In this document: positions 1-6,430 of the stretch, piece by piece
Layout: every line of letters starts with the position of its first letter
Numbering within the stretch: position 1 is the stretch's first letter
Source of the DNA: a virus
DNA length: 64,000 nucleotides
Reading direction: 5' to 3' (one strand)
Virus record (IMG/VR): IMGVR_UViG_3300036790_000048
Span: 62,001 to 126,000 of that record
Notes under the pieces: generated by a model
Database searches by the model: none
Told to the model about the DNA's origin: nothing
What the model saw: only the letters and a program-made list of their open reading frames with translations
Translations under genes and position numbers: made by a program

Positions 1-147
1 GGGTCCAGTGCCCTGGTACGACCGGGTGACCGTGGGGGTGCCGGTGCCCGTCCAGCCGCTCCATGTGCTGGCCGCGCTCGTCCAGTCGGTGAACGCCGCG
101 AACCCCATCGCAGACGGGTTGAGGAACGCCCCGACCCTGGTTGTCAC
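1..147 (-). CDS. Virion (tail-type) protein, N-terminal 49 codons, cut by window edge
   Basis: A GTG start at 147 overlaps the TGA of the upstream gene as GTGA, the usual junction in this genome. The visible residues run GAFLNPSAMGFAAFTDWTSA and then a Ser/Gly/Thr/Trp-rich stretch (WSGWTGTGTPTVTRSY), typical of beta-rich tail proteins. The rest lies outside the window, so no family can be named. Its position after a protein built of D-x-G-x-G repeats suggests a minor tail protein; that is inference. Confidence 0.6.
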   Translation of the reverse strand, partial: MTTRVGAFLNPSAMGFAAFTDWTSAASTWSGWTGTGTPTVTRSYQGTGP

Positions 148-719
148 GCCATCTCCTCGACCAGGAGCACCAGCGCAGCCTCCCTGGCCTTGGCGCAGGT
201 CACCTCGACCCCGGCTACCAGCTGCGTGACGACGGCGGTCGGCCCGTTGCCCTCAGCCCCGCCGCCCGCGTCCGAGTCGGACGGGAACTCCAGCGTGGCC
301 ATGTCCCGCCGCATCTCGTAGTGCCAGACGACGCGCAGCCCGCCACTGGGGCCGAACAGCCACGGTGGCGGGAACGGGAACACCCCGATGGCGTACCACT
401 GCTCCTCAGCCCCGGTGGCCGCGTCCACGTCCGCTGGCGCGTACAGCAGCGCGTGCACGTCCGCCCCGGTGCCAGCGTCCGCGTCGCTCTTGCCCGCCGC
501 CGTGCTCCAGGCCTCGGCCCCGGTGCCGCCGTCGATGTCCGACGCGATGTAAGCCAGGACGAAGACGCTGGCCGACCCGGAGATGGCGACGCCGCTGTCC
601 GCGTCCGCCACGATGATCTGACGCGACTCGGTGTCCGCCCCGGTGGCAGCGTCGGAGTCAACCGCGCCCTCGGTGTCGCCCTCCTGGCCGCGACCGAGGT
701 CTGAGTCGGTGATGAGCAC
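144..719 (-). CDS. Virion-type protein built from D-x-D-x-GTG-x-E repeats
   Basis: A 191-residue protein with GTG start at 719 behind a GGGAGG site. It carries about six short repeats of the form D-x-D-[AS]-[AG]-[TS]-G-x-[DE] (for example DSDAATGADTES, SDADAGTGADVHA, DVDAATGAEEQW) separated by stretches of about 20-30 residues that look like beta strands. The same motif recurs four times in the tail-tube-like protein at 7030-8604, so the two probably share a virion context. No catalytic motif is visible. It could be a minor tail or tail-tip decoration protein. The 4-base overlap with the next gene indicates translational coupling. Confidence 0.75.
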   Translation of the reverse strand: MLITDSDLGRGQEGDTEGAVDSDAATGADTESRQIIVADADSGVAISGSASVFVLAYIASDIDGGTGAEAWSTAAGKSDADAGTGADVHALLYAPADVDAATGAEEQWYAIGVFPFPPPWLFGPSGGLRVVWHYEMRRDMATLEFPSDSDAGGGAEGNGPTAVVTQLVAGVEVTCAKAREAALVLLVEEMA

Positions 720-752
720 GGAGGCTCACCTCCCAGCAGACTGCCCCTCCCC

Positions 753-932
753 TTATGTAATCGGGGAATGCTCCTGCCGCCGTCGCTTCCTGGCCTGCCT
801 CGCGGCCCGTATCTGCGGGTCGTAGAACACCGGGCGCTCGCTCTCCTCGGCATCCCTGTCAGCCGACGATCGCCTGGTGGCTCGCTGGCCCTTCCGGGCC
901 TGCTGCTGCCTCATACCTTTACTTTCGGTCAC
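753..932 (-). CDS. Small highly basic protein, unknown function
   Basis: 59 residues. GTG start at 932 with AGGAG six bases upstream, overlapping the stop of the 33-residue gene before it as GTGA. Rich in Arg, Lys and Gln (MRQQQARKGQRATRRSS near the N-terminus, RQARKRRRQEH at the C-terminus), which suggests nucleic-acid or membrane-surface contact, but no domain is recognised. A longer frame opens upstream, but the start chosen has the ribosome binding site and the coupled junction. Confidence 0.6.
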   Translation of the reverse strand: MTESKGMRQQQARKGQRATRRSSADRDAEESERPVFYDPQIRAARQARKRRRQEHSPIT

Positions 933-1030
933 CGGTGGCTCCTGAAGTACAGCCACGTCGCCAGCGCCATCAGCGCGAACGACGCCCACCAGATCAGCGG
1001 CTCCAGCGACTTCCAGTCCTCCACTGTCAT
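929..1030 (-). CDS. 33-residue single-pass membrane peptide
   Basis: ATG at 1030, TGA at 929. The sequence has an acidic N-terminus (MTVEDWKSLEP), one hydrophobic segment LIWWASFALMALATWLYF of helix length and a basic tail RSHR, giving an Nout/Cin or short holin/antiholin-like layout. It lies between the PASTA membrane protein and the basic protein and is coupled to the latter by GTGA. Too short to assign by homology; the membrane segment and coupling are what support it. Confidence 0.65.
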   Translation of the reverse strand: MTVEDWKSLEPLIWWASFALMALATWLYFRSHR

Positions 1031-1045
1031 GCCCGGAGGTACCGC

Positions 1046-1459
1046 CTAAGCGCACTTGCAGTGCGGCGGCGTGACCGACGACGCCACGCTCACCGCCATC
1101 CCGGCCGGCATCATCATCCCCGCCGCCGGGCTCTGTCGCTGCACCCAGAGGATCTTGCCGCAGATGACCGGCGTGACCAGCCCGATGCTGAACCCGTCGT
1201 CCTTCAGCACCCGCTGCGCAATCGCCTGGGGCATGCCGATTACGTCCGGCACCCGCACCGTGTCCAGCACCGGGCCTGAGTGCGTCACCGGCCGCGGCGC
1301 GGGCTTAGCCGGGGACACGTTGGCCCCGATCACCGTGATGACAATGAGCGCGATGAAGACCGCCACCGCCCACGCGATCAGTTTCTTCTGCCACGACCAC
1401 CGCTGCCGCGCGCCGCGGTGCGGCCTCGCCCCGTGGTGAGGCGCGTACTGCTCGCTCAC
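1046..1459 (-). CDS. Single-pass membrane protein with an extracellular PASTA domain
   Basis: 137 residues from a GTG at 1459 that overlaps the preceding stop (GTGA). Residues about 1-25 are cytoplasmic and basic, about 26-46 are hydrophobic (LIAWAVAVFIALIVITVIGA), and about 65-130 form one PASTA repeat beginning VRVPDVIGMPQAIAQRVL and ending in VSVASSV. PASTA domains bind muropeptides and beta-lactams in Ser/Thr kinases and penicillin-binding proteins; here there is no kinase or transpeptidase, only the sensor. Neighbouring genes are also envelope proteins (Ltp), which suggests a role in altering or sensing the host wall; that role is inference. Confidence 0.8.
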   Translation of the reverse strand: MSEQYAPHHGARPHRGARQRWSWQKKLIAWAVAVFIALIVITVIGANVSPAKPAPRPVTHSGPVLDTVRVPDVIGMPQAIAQRVLKDDGFSIGLVTPVICGKILWVQRQSPAAGMMMPAGMAVSVASSVTPPHCKCA

Positions 1460-1590
1460 CGTCGCCCCCAGAACCAATCCACGCCGCACACGATCCGCTC
1501 GTGCCGCGACTCCCTCGGCCCGATCGGCAGGACGCTCTCCCACACGTAGTGCCTGCCGATACGGGCCACGAACCGGTACCGCGTCCTCAC
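1456..1590 (-). CDS. 44-residue basic/aromatic protein, unknown function
   Basis: GTG at 1590 preceded by TAGGAGACGCAG, a good ribosome binding site. TGA at 1456 overlaps the start of the PASTA gene. Content is Arg- and Trp-rich (MRTRYRFVARIGRHYVWES, then CGVDWFWGRR). It fills the gap between the Ltp and PASTA genes exactly and is coupled to the latter. No family recognised. Confidence 0.6.
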   Translation of the reverse strand: MRTRYRFVARIGRHYVWESVLPIGPRESRHERIVCGVDWFWGRR

Positions 1591-1599
1591 CTGCGTCTC

Positions 1600-2193
1600 C
1601 TAGCCCATCGTCTTGCTGATGGCGTACTCGGCCTGGGCGTTGGTGAAGCCCTCGCCGTAGGTGGAGGTCAGCTGCTGGAGCAGGCTGGACTTGCTGAACC
1701 CCTCGCCGTCGTCCAGGTAGCCCTGGGCCGACTCGACCGCCTGCTGATCCCAGTTGGGGTTGAGGTAGTTGATGGCGAACGTCGCGTCGGCGTTGCTGAA
1801 CCCGTCGCCCGCGGCCGAAGTCAGCTGCTGCAGGAGACCTGCGTAGCTGAACCCCTCGCCGTCCGTCAGGTAGCCCTGCGCCGACTGCACAGCCTGCTGC
1901 TGGTCGCTCGTCATCGCCGGTGCCGTGTTGGCCGGTGGCGGAGGCGCAGCGGGCGCTGGTGCCGCCGTGGACGGCACTGGTGCCGCTAGCGTGGCCGAAG
2001 GCATGGCCGGGGCCGATGTAGTCGCCCTCGGCGCTGCTGGCGCTGCCGGGTGGCTGCCCGCGTTGGCGATCGAGATGCCCGCCACCAGGACGACCACGCC
2101 GACCGCCCCGCCCGCTACCCACCGCTTCCAGTGCCGCCGTGGCGGCGGCTCCGGGCTCGGCTGGATCGGGAACTGCTCTGTTCGCTGCGTCAT
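1600..2193 (-). CDS. Ltp-family superinfection exclusion-type membrane protein, two Ltp domains
   Basis: 197 residues: basic N-terminus, one membrane helix at about 26-46 (WVAGGAVGVVVLVAGIS), an Ala/Pro-rich linker at about 47-92, then two tandem Ltp repeats, QQAVQSAQGYLTDGEGFSYA and QQAVESAQGYLDDGEGFSKS, each followed by L-LQQLTS and a final NxDATFAINYL / NAQAEYAISK strand. Ltp (host cell surface-exposed lipoprotein family) in phage TP-J34 sits on the host surface and blocks DNA injection by other phages, acting on the tape measure protein. Here a membrane helix replaces the lipobox. Function by homology is superinfection exclusion. ATG at 2193 overlaps the preceding TGA. Confidence 0.85.
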   Translation of the reverse strand: MTQRTEQFPIQPSPEPPPRRHWKRWVAGGAVGVVVLVAGISIANAGSHPAAPAAPRATTSAPAMPSATLAAPVPSTAAPAPAAPPPPANTAPAMTSDQQQAVQSAQGYLTDGEGFSYAGLLQQLTSAAGDGFSNADATFAINYLNPNWDQQAVESAQGYLDDGEGFSKSSLLQQLTSTYGEGFTNAQAEYAISKTMG

Positions 2194-2557
2194 GCCATTT
2201 CCCCCATCATCTCAGCGAGGCATTCCTTGCACTCGCACGCTATTAGAAAGCACTCCTGCTCCGGGTCCACGTGGTGCCAGTTGTCGTCGTTCAGGCAGTA
2301 ATACATGGGCTGGCAGCAGTCGTTGCACCCGATCAGCCCGTCACTGCAGATGAACTGGGGCAGCGTCTCGCAGTATTCTTCCGCTGACTCGCCCCCAGGC
2401 GCATCCGGCAGCGACCGTAGACATCCCGGTCCGTCTCCTCCGCCTGCTCGCGCCCGAACGGGTACATCATGGTCTCCGGGTCCAGCCCCATGGCCGCGAA
2501 CCCGGCCGCGGCCTCCCGCTCCAGCTGCTCCCTGACCTCCTCGATGCTCCGGGCCAT
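2190..2557 (-). CDS. Cys-rich zinc-binding protein, apparently split between two frames
   Basis: ATG at 2557 follows a strong GGAGGTGA site and opens MARSIEEVREQLEREAAAGF, continuing in frame to 2333. In the -1 frame a Cys-rich segment (YCETLPQFICSDGLIGC, NDCCQPMYYCL, HHVD, CECKEC) runs open to a TGA at 2190, which overlaps the Ltp start, but it has no good start of its own. The two frames join naturally at a run of five G (minus strand, 2396-2392), giving RMRLGGESAEEYCET. Either a -1 slip at this run, a sequence error, or two genes. The Cys/His spacing indicates zinc binding. Confidence 0.5.
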
Positions 2558-2832
2558 AACCGCGTCACCTCCGCCAGCACCCGCAGGGCGTCCTCGGCCA
2601 GTTCCGCCACGTAGCCCTCCGACACGCCGTTGCCGAACGTCTCGGGCTGGATCTTAGAGTCGGCGGGCGGAATGACCGTGTAGCTGCCAGAAGTCTCGCG
2701 CGACTCGCTCCGGGCGATGTTCCGCGCGGTCTGGTACTCAGCCGACTGGGCGACGACGAACGGGCCGGACTTCCGGTAGACCACAGCCGACGTGTGCGCC
2801 TCGCTCATGATGTAGAAGAAGCGGTCGGTCAT
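2467..2832 (-). CDS. Hypothetical protein, first gene after promoter element P1
   Basis: ATG at 2832 behind GGGGGAGGGAAA. The first about 90 residues (MTDRFFYIMSEAHTSAVVYR through AELAEDALRVLAEVTRL) look like a real small globular protein. The last about 30 (GASRRSGSSWSGRPRP) overlap the next gene by 91 bases in another frame and look like shadow coding. It is the first gene downstream of the repeated element at 2866-2910. Function unknown. Confidence 0.6.
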   Translation of the reverse strand: MTDRFFYIMSEAHTSAVVYRKSGPFVVAQSAEYQTARNIARSESRETSGSYTVIPPADSKIQPETFGNGVSEGYVAELAEDALRVLAEVTRLWPGASRRSGSSWSGRPRPGSRPWGWTRRP

Positions 2833-2865
2833 TTTCCCTCCCCCGGCCCCGGACCCCCCGCGGCC

Positions 2866-2910
2866 TTGCACTAGGTATAACGGTTGACGGCCGTCAGGTA
2901 TTCCAGCTGG
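2866..2910 (-). promoter_or_regulatory. Repeated promoter-like element P1 with palindromic core
   Basis: Reading the minus strand: GGAAT (2904-2900), 18 bases, GTT (2881-2879), then a conserved TAGTGCAAGG. Inside the spacer is the palindrome CTGACGGCCGTCAA. GGAAT-N18-GTT is the sigma-R consensus known in Streptomyces. It follows the stop of the gene above and lies just upstream of the 2467-2832 gene. Confidence 0.7.
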
Positions 2911-3387
2911 CTAGCGGCCGTCCCCGTAGTACGTGGTGCCGTTGAAGTCGATCTCCTCGTAACCCTCCATGAGGTCAGCCGAGTACCCCGCCAGGTTGAA
3001 GTAGACCGACTCCACCGCCTCGCGCCCGTAGATGTCAACAGCCTTCTCCTCGGCGTACTTGTCCCAGTACGTCTCGCAGACGAAGCTGACCGGCGGCTCC
3101 CACACGTGCACCGCGTCGCGTGCGTCCTGCCGGAACTGCAGCAGCCACTGCAGTTCGTCGGCCTCATCGTCATCGATCACGTCGGCACTCTGGATGGCGT
3201 CAATCCGCTTGTCCACCGATTCCGCGTAGACGATCGAGTCGCCGTTCTCGTATCCCATGTCCACTGCCGCCCTGCCCCTTCCGCATAGCTCTGCGTACTC
3301 GTCCGACACGCTGCCCGTCGTCCACCCAGCCGCGATAATGTCCCACAAGAACCTCTTGCGGCGCTCGCGGTCGGCCTCGGTCCTCAT
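2911..3387 (-). CDS. Hypothetical acidic protein
   Basis: 158 residues from the ATG at 3387, which overlaps the previous TGA as ATGA (an in-frame ATG four codons upstream is less likely). Rich in Asp, Glu and Tyr (VIDDDEADELQWLLQF, YAEEKAVDIYGREAVESVYF), predicted mostly helical, with no signal peptide or membrane segment. Stop TAG abuts promoter element P1. No family recognised. Confidence 0.7.
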   Translation of the reverse strand: MRTEADRERRKRFLWDIIAAGWTTGSVSDEYAELCGRGRAAVDMGYENGDSIVYAESVDKRIDAIQSADVIDDDEADELQWLLQFRQDARDAVHVWEPPVSFVCETYWDKYAEEKAVDIYGREAVESVYFNLAGYSADLMEGYEEIDFNGTTYYGDGR

Positions 3388-3815
3388 GCCCGCCCGCACG
3401 GCAGTTCCGGGTGGGCGATCGACAGCCGGGTCACGTCCAGCAAGGTCGCGAACATGCCGACCCGCTGCCGCTCGTAGCCCACGCAGGCGTAAATGACACC
3501 GCCGTCGCGCTCGAAGTGGGCGATGTGCCCAGTCACGACCGTCCGGCCGTCGTTGGACACGCCGGTCACCTTGTCGCCCCGGGCGAACTCAAGATCGCCC
3601 ACGGCCACCGGCCCGTCAACCCGGTTGCTCCTGCTGCTCTCGCGCTGCGCGCCCACAGGCTCGTCCCACACCCGCGCCTTGCAATTCTCGCACCACAACT
3701 GCAGCCGCGGCGTACCGTACACCCGGCCAGCCGGGACGGCGTACTCCGTGCCCGGCCGCAGCGAGTGCCCGACGTGCTTGACCAGGACCCCGGTCAGCGT
3801 CACCCTGTTGGTCAT
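3384..3815 (-). CDS. Hypothetical protein with one CxxC
   Basis: 143 residues, ATG at 3815 coupled to the upstream TGA. Contains WCENCKARVWDEPVG near residue 41, a single CxxC that resembles half a zinc ribbon, and a C-terminal beta-rich half with repeated Val/Thr/Gly (KVTGVSNDGRTVVTGHIAHF). Possibly a small SH3-like or DUF fold. Function unknown. Confidence 0.65.
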   Translation of the reverse strand: MTNRVTLTGVLVKHVGHSLRPGTEYAVPAGRVYGTPRLQLWCENCKARVWDEPVGAQRESSRSNRVDGPVAVGDLEFARGDKVTGVSNDGRTVVTGHIAHFERDGGVIYACVGYERQRVGMFATLLDVTRLSIAHPELPCGRA

Positions 3816-4294
3816 TCCGGCTCCTCCCCCGAGATGCTGACGTACGCGCCCGCGTGGACCACCTCGGCATGCGTGCGCCCGTCCTGCCACCCCTCAGCCA
3901 GATCCACCGACACAGCCGGGATGATGCCGTACTCGGTCAGCGACCCCAGCGTCTGCTCACACTCGGCCGGTGCGCCGTGCTCGTCTAGCTCGATGAGGTA
4001 CGCGTCCGCGAACAGCCGCCACTCGGCCTCGGTCAGCTCCGCCACCCACTTTGCGTGCGCGGTGACGGTGCCCTCGGGCACCTCGTACTCGAACTGGTCG
4101 TTGCCCTCGGTGCGCTTGAACTTGGCCCCGACCGCCTGCCGCGGCTCCCTGCCCTCGCGCCCGTACGGACCCTCGCCGTCGCCGTAGCCAGCGGGCAGAT
4201 GGTGCTCCGGGCTCATCTGCTCGATCAGCTGCTCCGAGTGCTCGCCCTCGACGTCCGCATCGTAGATGACGTAGACACTCTCGATGATGCTCAA
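3812..4294 (-). CDS. Hypothetical acidic protein
   Basis: 160 residues starting at a TTG at 4294, behind a GGGGGGAAC site, and ending in a TGA that overlaps the next ATG. Acidic, no Cys clusters, no membrane segment. The central block (FKRTEGNDQFEYEVPEGTVT) looks beta-stranded. Part of a run of coupled small genes between promoter elements P1 and P2. No recognised family. Confidence 0.65.
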   Translation of the reverse strand: MSIIESVYVIYDADVEGEHSEQLIEQMSPEHHLPAGYGDGEGPYGREGREPRQAVGAKFKRTEGNDQFEYEVPEGTVTAHAKWVAELTEAEWRLFADAYLIELDEHGAPAECEQTLGSLTEYGIIPAVSVDLAEGWQDGRTHAEVVHAGAYVSISGEEPE

Positions 4295-4521
4295 GACGTT
4301 CCCCCCATGCCGTGGCCAGCCGGATCGTGCTCGCCAGCGCCCTCAGGCTCCGGCCACGTGACCAGGCCGGCCTCGACCAGCGCCGTCGCAGTGCGCCCGT
4401 AGCTGCCCTGCAGCTGCCACGCCACGCCGCTGTCCACCAGGTGCTGGAATAGCTCGATGATGCCCGCGTCATCCAGTTCGCCGCTCTCGAACGCCATGAT
4501 GGCGTCGATGAAGTCGGTCAT
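4291..4521 (-). CDS. Small conserved-type actinophage protein (ELFQHLVDSG...LQGSYGRTA)
   Basis: 76 residues; ATG at 4521 shares a base with the preceding TGA (TGATG). The sequence ESGELDDAGIIELFQHL followed by VAWQLQGSYGRTATALVEAG matches a short helical protein type that I recognise as very common in actinobacteriophages. No biochemical role is established that I can cite. Likely an early or accessory function. Confidence 0.75.
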   Translation of the reverse strand: MTDFIDAIMAFESGELDDAGIIELFQHLVDSGVAWQLQGSYGRTATALVEAGLVTWPEPEGAGEHDPAGHGMGGTS

Positions 4522-4748
4522 CAGAGCACCTCCCTGGCGAAGATCATGCCCGACGCCAGGCGCGGGATGACGTAGCTGTCCATCGTCCACCCGGCGTAGT
4601 CCTTCCCGCTGATGACCACCTCGGTGTCCGAGACGCCGCTGACCTGGTAGCCGCTGGGCATGTACCGTTCCACCGTCTCCGCGGACGGGTAGCCCGCGTC
4701 GCTCCGCTGGATGACCGCGGTCCGCACCGGCCTGTCGTCGCGCTCCAT
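4521..4748 (-). CDS. Hypothetical protein, first gene after promoter element P2
   Basis: 75 residues from ATG at 4748. Mixed alpha/beta content, no Cys, no membrane segment (QVSGVSDTEVVISGKDYAG in the middle). First gene downstream of element P2, which makes it the head of the small-gene operon running down to 2911. Function unknown. Confidence 0.65.
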   Translation of the reverse strand: MERDDRPVRTAVIQRSDAGYPSAETVERYMPSGYQVSGVSDTEVVISGKDYAGWTMDSYVIPRLASGMIFAREVL

Positions 4749-4769
4749 GTTCCCCCACCTCTCTGTTGC

Positions 4770-4815
4770 GCCCTACGCTATCTATAACTCCTGACGACTG
4801 TCAAGCATTCCCCAG
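4770..4815 (-). promoter_or_regulatory. Repeated promoter-like element P2
   Basis: Minus strand GGAAT (4811-4807), 18 bases, GTT (4788-4786), followed by ATAGATAGCGT. The palindromic core is TTGACAGTCGTCAG. It also offers TTGACA-N18-TAGCGT as a housekeeping-type promoter, so the sigma factor is uncertain. Sits between 4817-5002 and 4521-4748. Confidence 0.7.
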
Positions 4816-4816
4816 G

Positions 4817-5002
4817 CTACCGCTTCCGCCGGAACGCCACCGTCAGGAACACCGTCGCCACCACGATCGTGGCCCCCCACATGATGGGCACCCCCATCGC
4901 CCACAGTCCCCACACCACCGGTGCCAGCACCATGCACAGCACCCACGACATGATCCACAGGGCGACGTAGTAGCCGCACCCCATCCTCCGCCTGCGCGTC
5001 AT
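4817..5002 (-). CDS. Two-helix membrane protein
   Basis: 61 residues with basic N-terminus (MTRRRRMGCGYY), hydrophobic segments ALWIMSWVLCMVLAPVVWGL and VPIMWGATIVVATVFLTVAF, and a basic C-terminus FRRKR. The two basic ends predict both termini inside the cell, a holin-like or small-transporter topology. ATG at 5002 is coupled to the upstream stop. No lysis gene is adjacent, so holin is only one option. Confidence 0.7.
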   Translation of the reverse strand: MTRRRRMGCGYYVALWIMSWVLCMVLAPVVWGLWAMGVPIMWGATIVVATVFLTVAFRRKR

Positions 5003-5208
5003 AACAACTCCCTCAGGTCCACTAGCGCGATGTGACCGGCGCGAATGTCGCGAGCCAGGTTCTCGGCCGCCCTGGCGTCCTGCCGCAGACCCTTGCGCGT
5101 CTCGGCCATGTCCGGCCCCGCGTACGTGCGCCGCCGCGACTCGCGCGTCTTCAGGTCCGCGTAGTTCATCAGCGCGACGAACACGCGCCGTGTGTCCTTC
5201 TCCGACAT
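4999..5208 (-). CDS. Small helical protein, unknown function
   Basis: 69 residues from the ATG at 5208, which shares a base with the preceding TGA; an upstream in-frame start at 5253 lies inside the previous gene and is not used. Sequence is Arg/Ala/Glu-rich and helical (KTRESRRRTYAGPDMAE, RQDARAAENLARDIRAG). No family recognised. Confidence 0.65.
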   Translation of the reverse strand: MSEKDTRRVFVALMNYADLKTRESRRRTYAGPDMAETRKGLRQDARAAENLARDIRAGHIALVDLRELL

Positions 5209-5645
5209 CAGAACGGCCTCCCGTCGTCGCTCAGCGTGCCCGCGGTGCTCCACCGCGCGCTGAAGGCATCATCCCACTCCGGTTCGTTCTCGGCCGAGTG
5301 GGGGTCGTAGTCGTCGTAGGACGGCTGCGGGTAGCACGAGTCGGTCCCCAGGAACCCGCCGCACCCGCAGCACCGGTCGCTGCACCCGTCCTCGGGGGTG
5401 CAGTCGCCGTGCGCGCTGCTGGACAGGATCGCCTTGGGGAAGTCACCGCTGTCGAACGACTTCTCGTCCATCCGGTCGAGTCCGGGGATGGCCGCGGCGA
5501 TCATGTCGAGCGCGTCCTCGGCGTCCATGTCCCGTGCCGCCGGGCTCGCCTTGCCCCGTGCGATCATCGAGTCGATCAGGCACGCCGGGCAGTAAATGTC
5601 GGCGCAGAAGCTGTATCCCGCAACGTACGGGCTGTGACTGAACAT
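5208..5645 (-). CDS. Cys-rich zinc-binding protein
   Basis: 145 residues. Cysteines cluster as CADIYCPAC near residue 14 and CTPEDGCSDRCCGCGGFL near residue 80, which suggests one or two structural zinc sites. The C-terminus is acidic and aromatic. ATG at 5645 behind AGGGGGCC. Probably a regulatory or adaptor protein; no enzyme motif seen. Confidence 0.7.
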   Translation of the reverse strand: MFSHSPYVAGYSFCADIYCPACLIDSMIARGKASPAARDMDAEDALDMIAAAIPGLDRMDEKSFDSGDFPKAILSSSAHGDCTPEDGCSDRCCGCGGFLGTDSCYPQPSYDDYDPHSAENEPEWDDAFSARWSTAGTLSDDGRPF

Positions 5646-5836
5646 CTTTGGCCCCCTAACTTGGCGATGACGATGCGGCGGGTGGTCGAGGTGAACCCGA
5701 ACGGCACCAGCTGGCGCAGCGCCTCTTCATCCGCCGCCTGCTGCAGGCTGGCGAGGAAGCCCTCGAACCGGCCCGGCAGTCGCGCGAACGCGGCCTGGAG
5801 ATTGACATCCTGGGCGGTGGCGGTGAAGCCGATCAT
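5576..5836 (-). CDS. Hypothetical protein, first gene after promoter element P3
   Basis: 86 residues from ATG at 5836 (site GGGGGAAACAG). The N-terminal about 60 residues (MIGFTATAQDVNLQAAFARL ... FGFTSTTRRIVIAKL) look genuine. The last about 23 overlap the next gene by 70 bases in another frame and may be non-functional extension. Same layout as 2467-2832: promoter element, first gene, long out-of-frame overlap. Confidence 0.5.
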   Translation of the reverse strand: MIGFTATAQDVNLQAAFARLPGRFEGFLASLQQAADEEALRQLVPFGFTSTTRRIVIAKLGGQRCSVTARTLRDTASAPTFTARRA

Positions 5837-5874
5837 CTCTGTTTCCCCCGTCTGCTGGGGTCCCCGCGACCCCC

Positions 5875-5920
5875 TTGCACTATGTATAACCCTTGACGAC
5901 CGTCAGGTATTCCAGCTGGG
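5875..5920 (-). promoter_or_regulatory. Repeated promoter-like element P3
   Basis: Minus strand GGAAT (5913-5909), 18 bases, GTT (5890-5888), ATACATAGTGCAAGG. Palindromic core CTGACGGTCGTCAA. The GGAAT box lies inside the last codons (SWNT, stop) of the gene at 5903-6214, so the element doubles as coding sequence. Confidence 0.7.
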
Positions 5921-6214
5921 TAGATGACAGTCGCACTCTTTGACCTCGCAGGGGATCAGGAGCACGTGGTTGGCCCGCCCGGCCCCGCACCGGCAGTCGA
6001 ACGGCACCTCCGACCGCGCGTCGCAGTTGGGGCAGTGGTACCCGCCGCAGAACGACCCCTGGTGGCTCTCCCGGCAGTGCCCCTTCCCGCACGTCGCGCA
6101 CGGCCCGGTCGGCGGCACCGCGTGCCGGACCCCGTTGACCGTCGTGAACGTCGTCCACCCGTCCCTCATCCGCTGCGCGTCCCCTTCCACGTCGGACATG
6201 TCGAGATCCCGCAT
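5903..6214 (-). CDS. Zinc-ribbon protein
   Basis: 103 residues with five Cys/His clusters: CATCGKGHC, CGGYHCPNCDAR, CRCGAG, and CEVKECDCH near the end. This is a multi-zinc-ribbon layout without a recognisable enzyme domain. ATG at 6214 with GGGGAGGT five bases upstream; that site can be sequestered by the hairpin at 6220-6249. The 3' end carries promoter element P3. Possibly a host-directed regulatory protein. Confidence 0.75.
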   Translation of the reverse strand: MRDLDMSDVEGDAQRMRDGWTTFTTVNGVRHAVPPTGPCATCGKGHCRESHQGSFCGGYHCPNCDARSEVPFDCRCGAGRANHVLLIPCEVKECDCHLPSWNT

Positions 6215-6219
6215 GACTA

Positions 6220-6249
6220 CCTCCCCGGGGAGGGCTGTACGCCCTCCCC
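6220..6249 (-). promoter_or_regulatory. Mutually exclusive hairpins over a ribosome binding site
   Basis: A perfect 9-bp stem pairs 6227-6235 with 6241-6249 around a 5-base loop. The arm nearer the gene (6227-6233, CCTCCCC on the minus strand) can pair instead with the ribosome binding site GGGGAGG at 6226-6220 of the gene starting at 6214. The two pairings exclude each other, as in attenuators and translational riboswitches. Confidence 0.5.
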
Positions 6250-6253
6250 TCAG

Positions 6254-6329
6254 TGGCGAACGCCGGTGTCGAACCGGATGGCGCGTACCCTAGCGCCGGC
6301 CATTGACCAGGAGACCGCTCCCGATCGCC
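6254..6329 (-). other. tRNA-like segment, degenerate or attachment-site relic
   Basis: 76 bases with a T-arm (CCGG-TTCGACA-CCGG), a 3' acceptor GTTCGCC plus A, and a 5' GGCGATC that pairs with it except for one T-T. The middle does not fold normally: the only good anticodon-like stem (GGCGC/GCGCC) has an 8-base loop and lies six bases too far along, leaving a 1-base variable region. Either a broken tRNA, an attP-like copy of a tRNA 3' half, or chance. Confidence 0.3.
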
Positions 6330-6430
6330 GCCATCTTCCGGCGGGCGTCCCACTTTGCGCTGGTTATGACTTATGTGGCGCTGTGGTTGCGATTCCGCCG
6401 GTTTCTCCGCTGTTCTGTTGCCCCCTGCGT

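Noticed and set aside
6254-6329. Functional tRNA gene
   Set aside because: T-arm and acceptor pairing are good, but the anticodon arm is misplaced with an 8-base loop and the variable region is one base; kept only as a tRNA-like segment.
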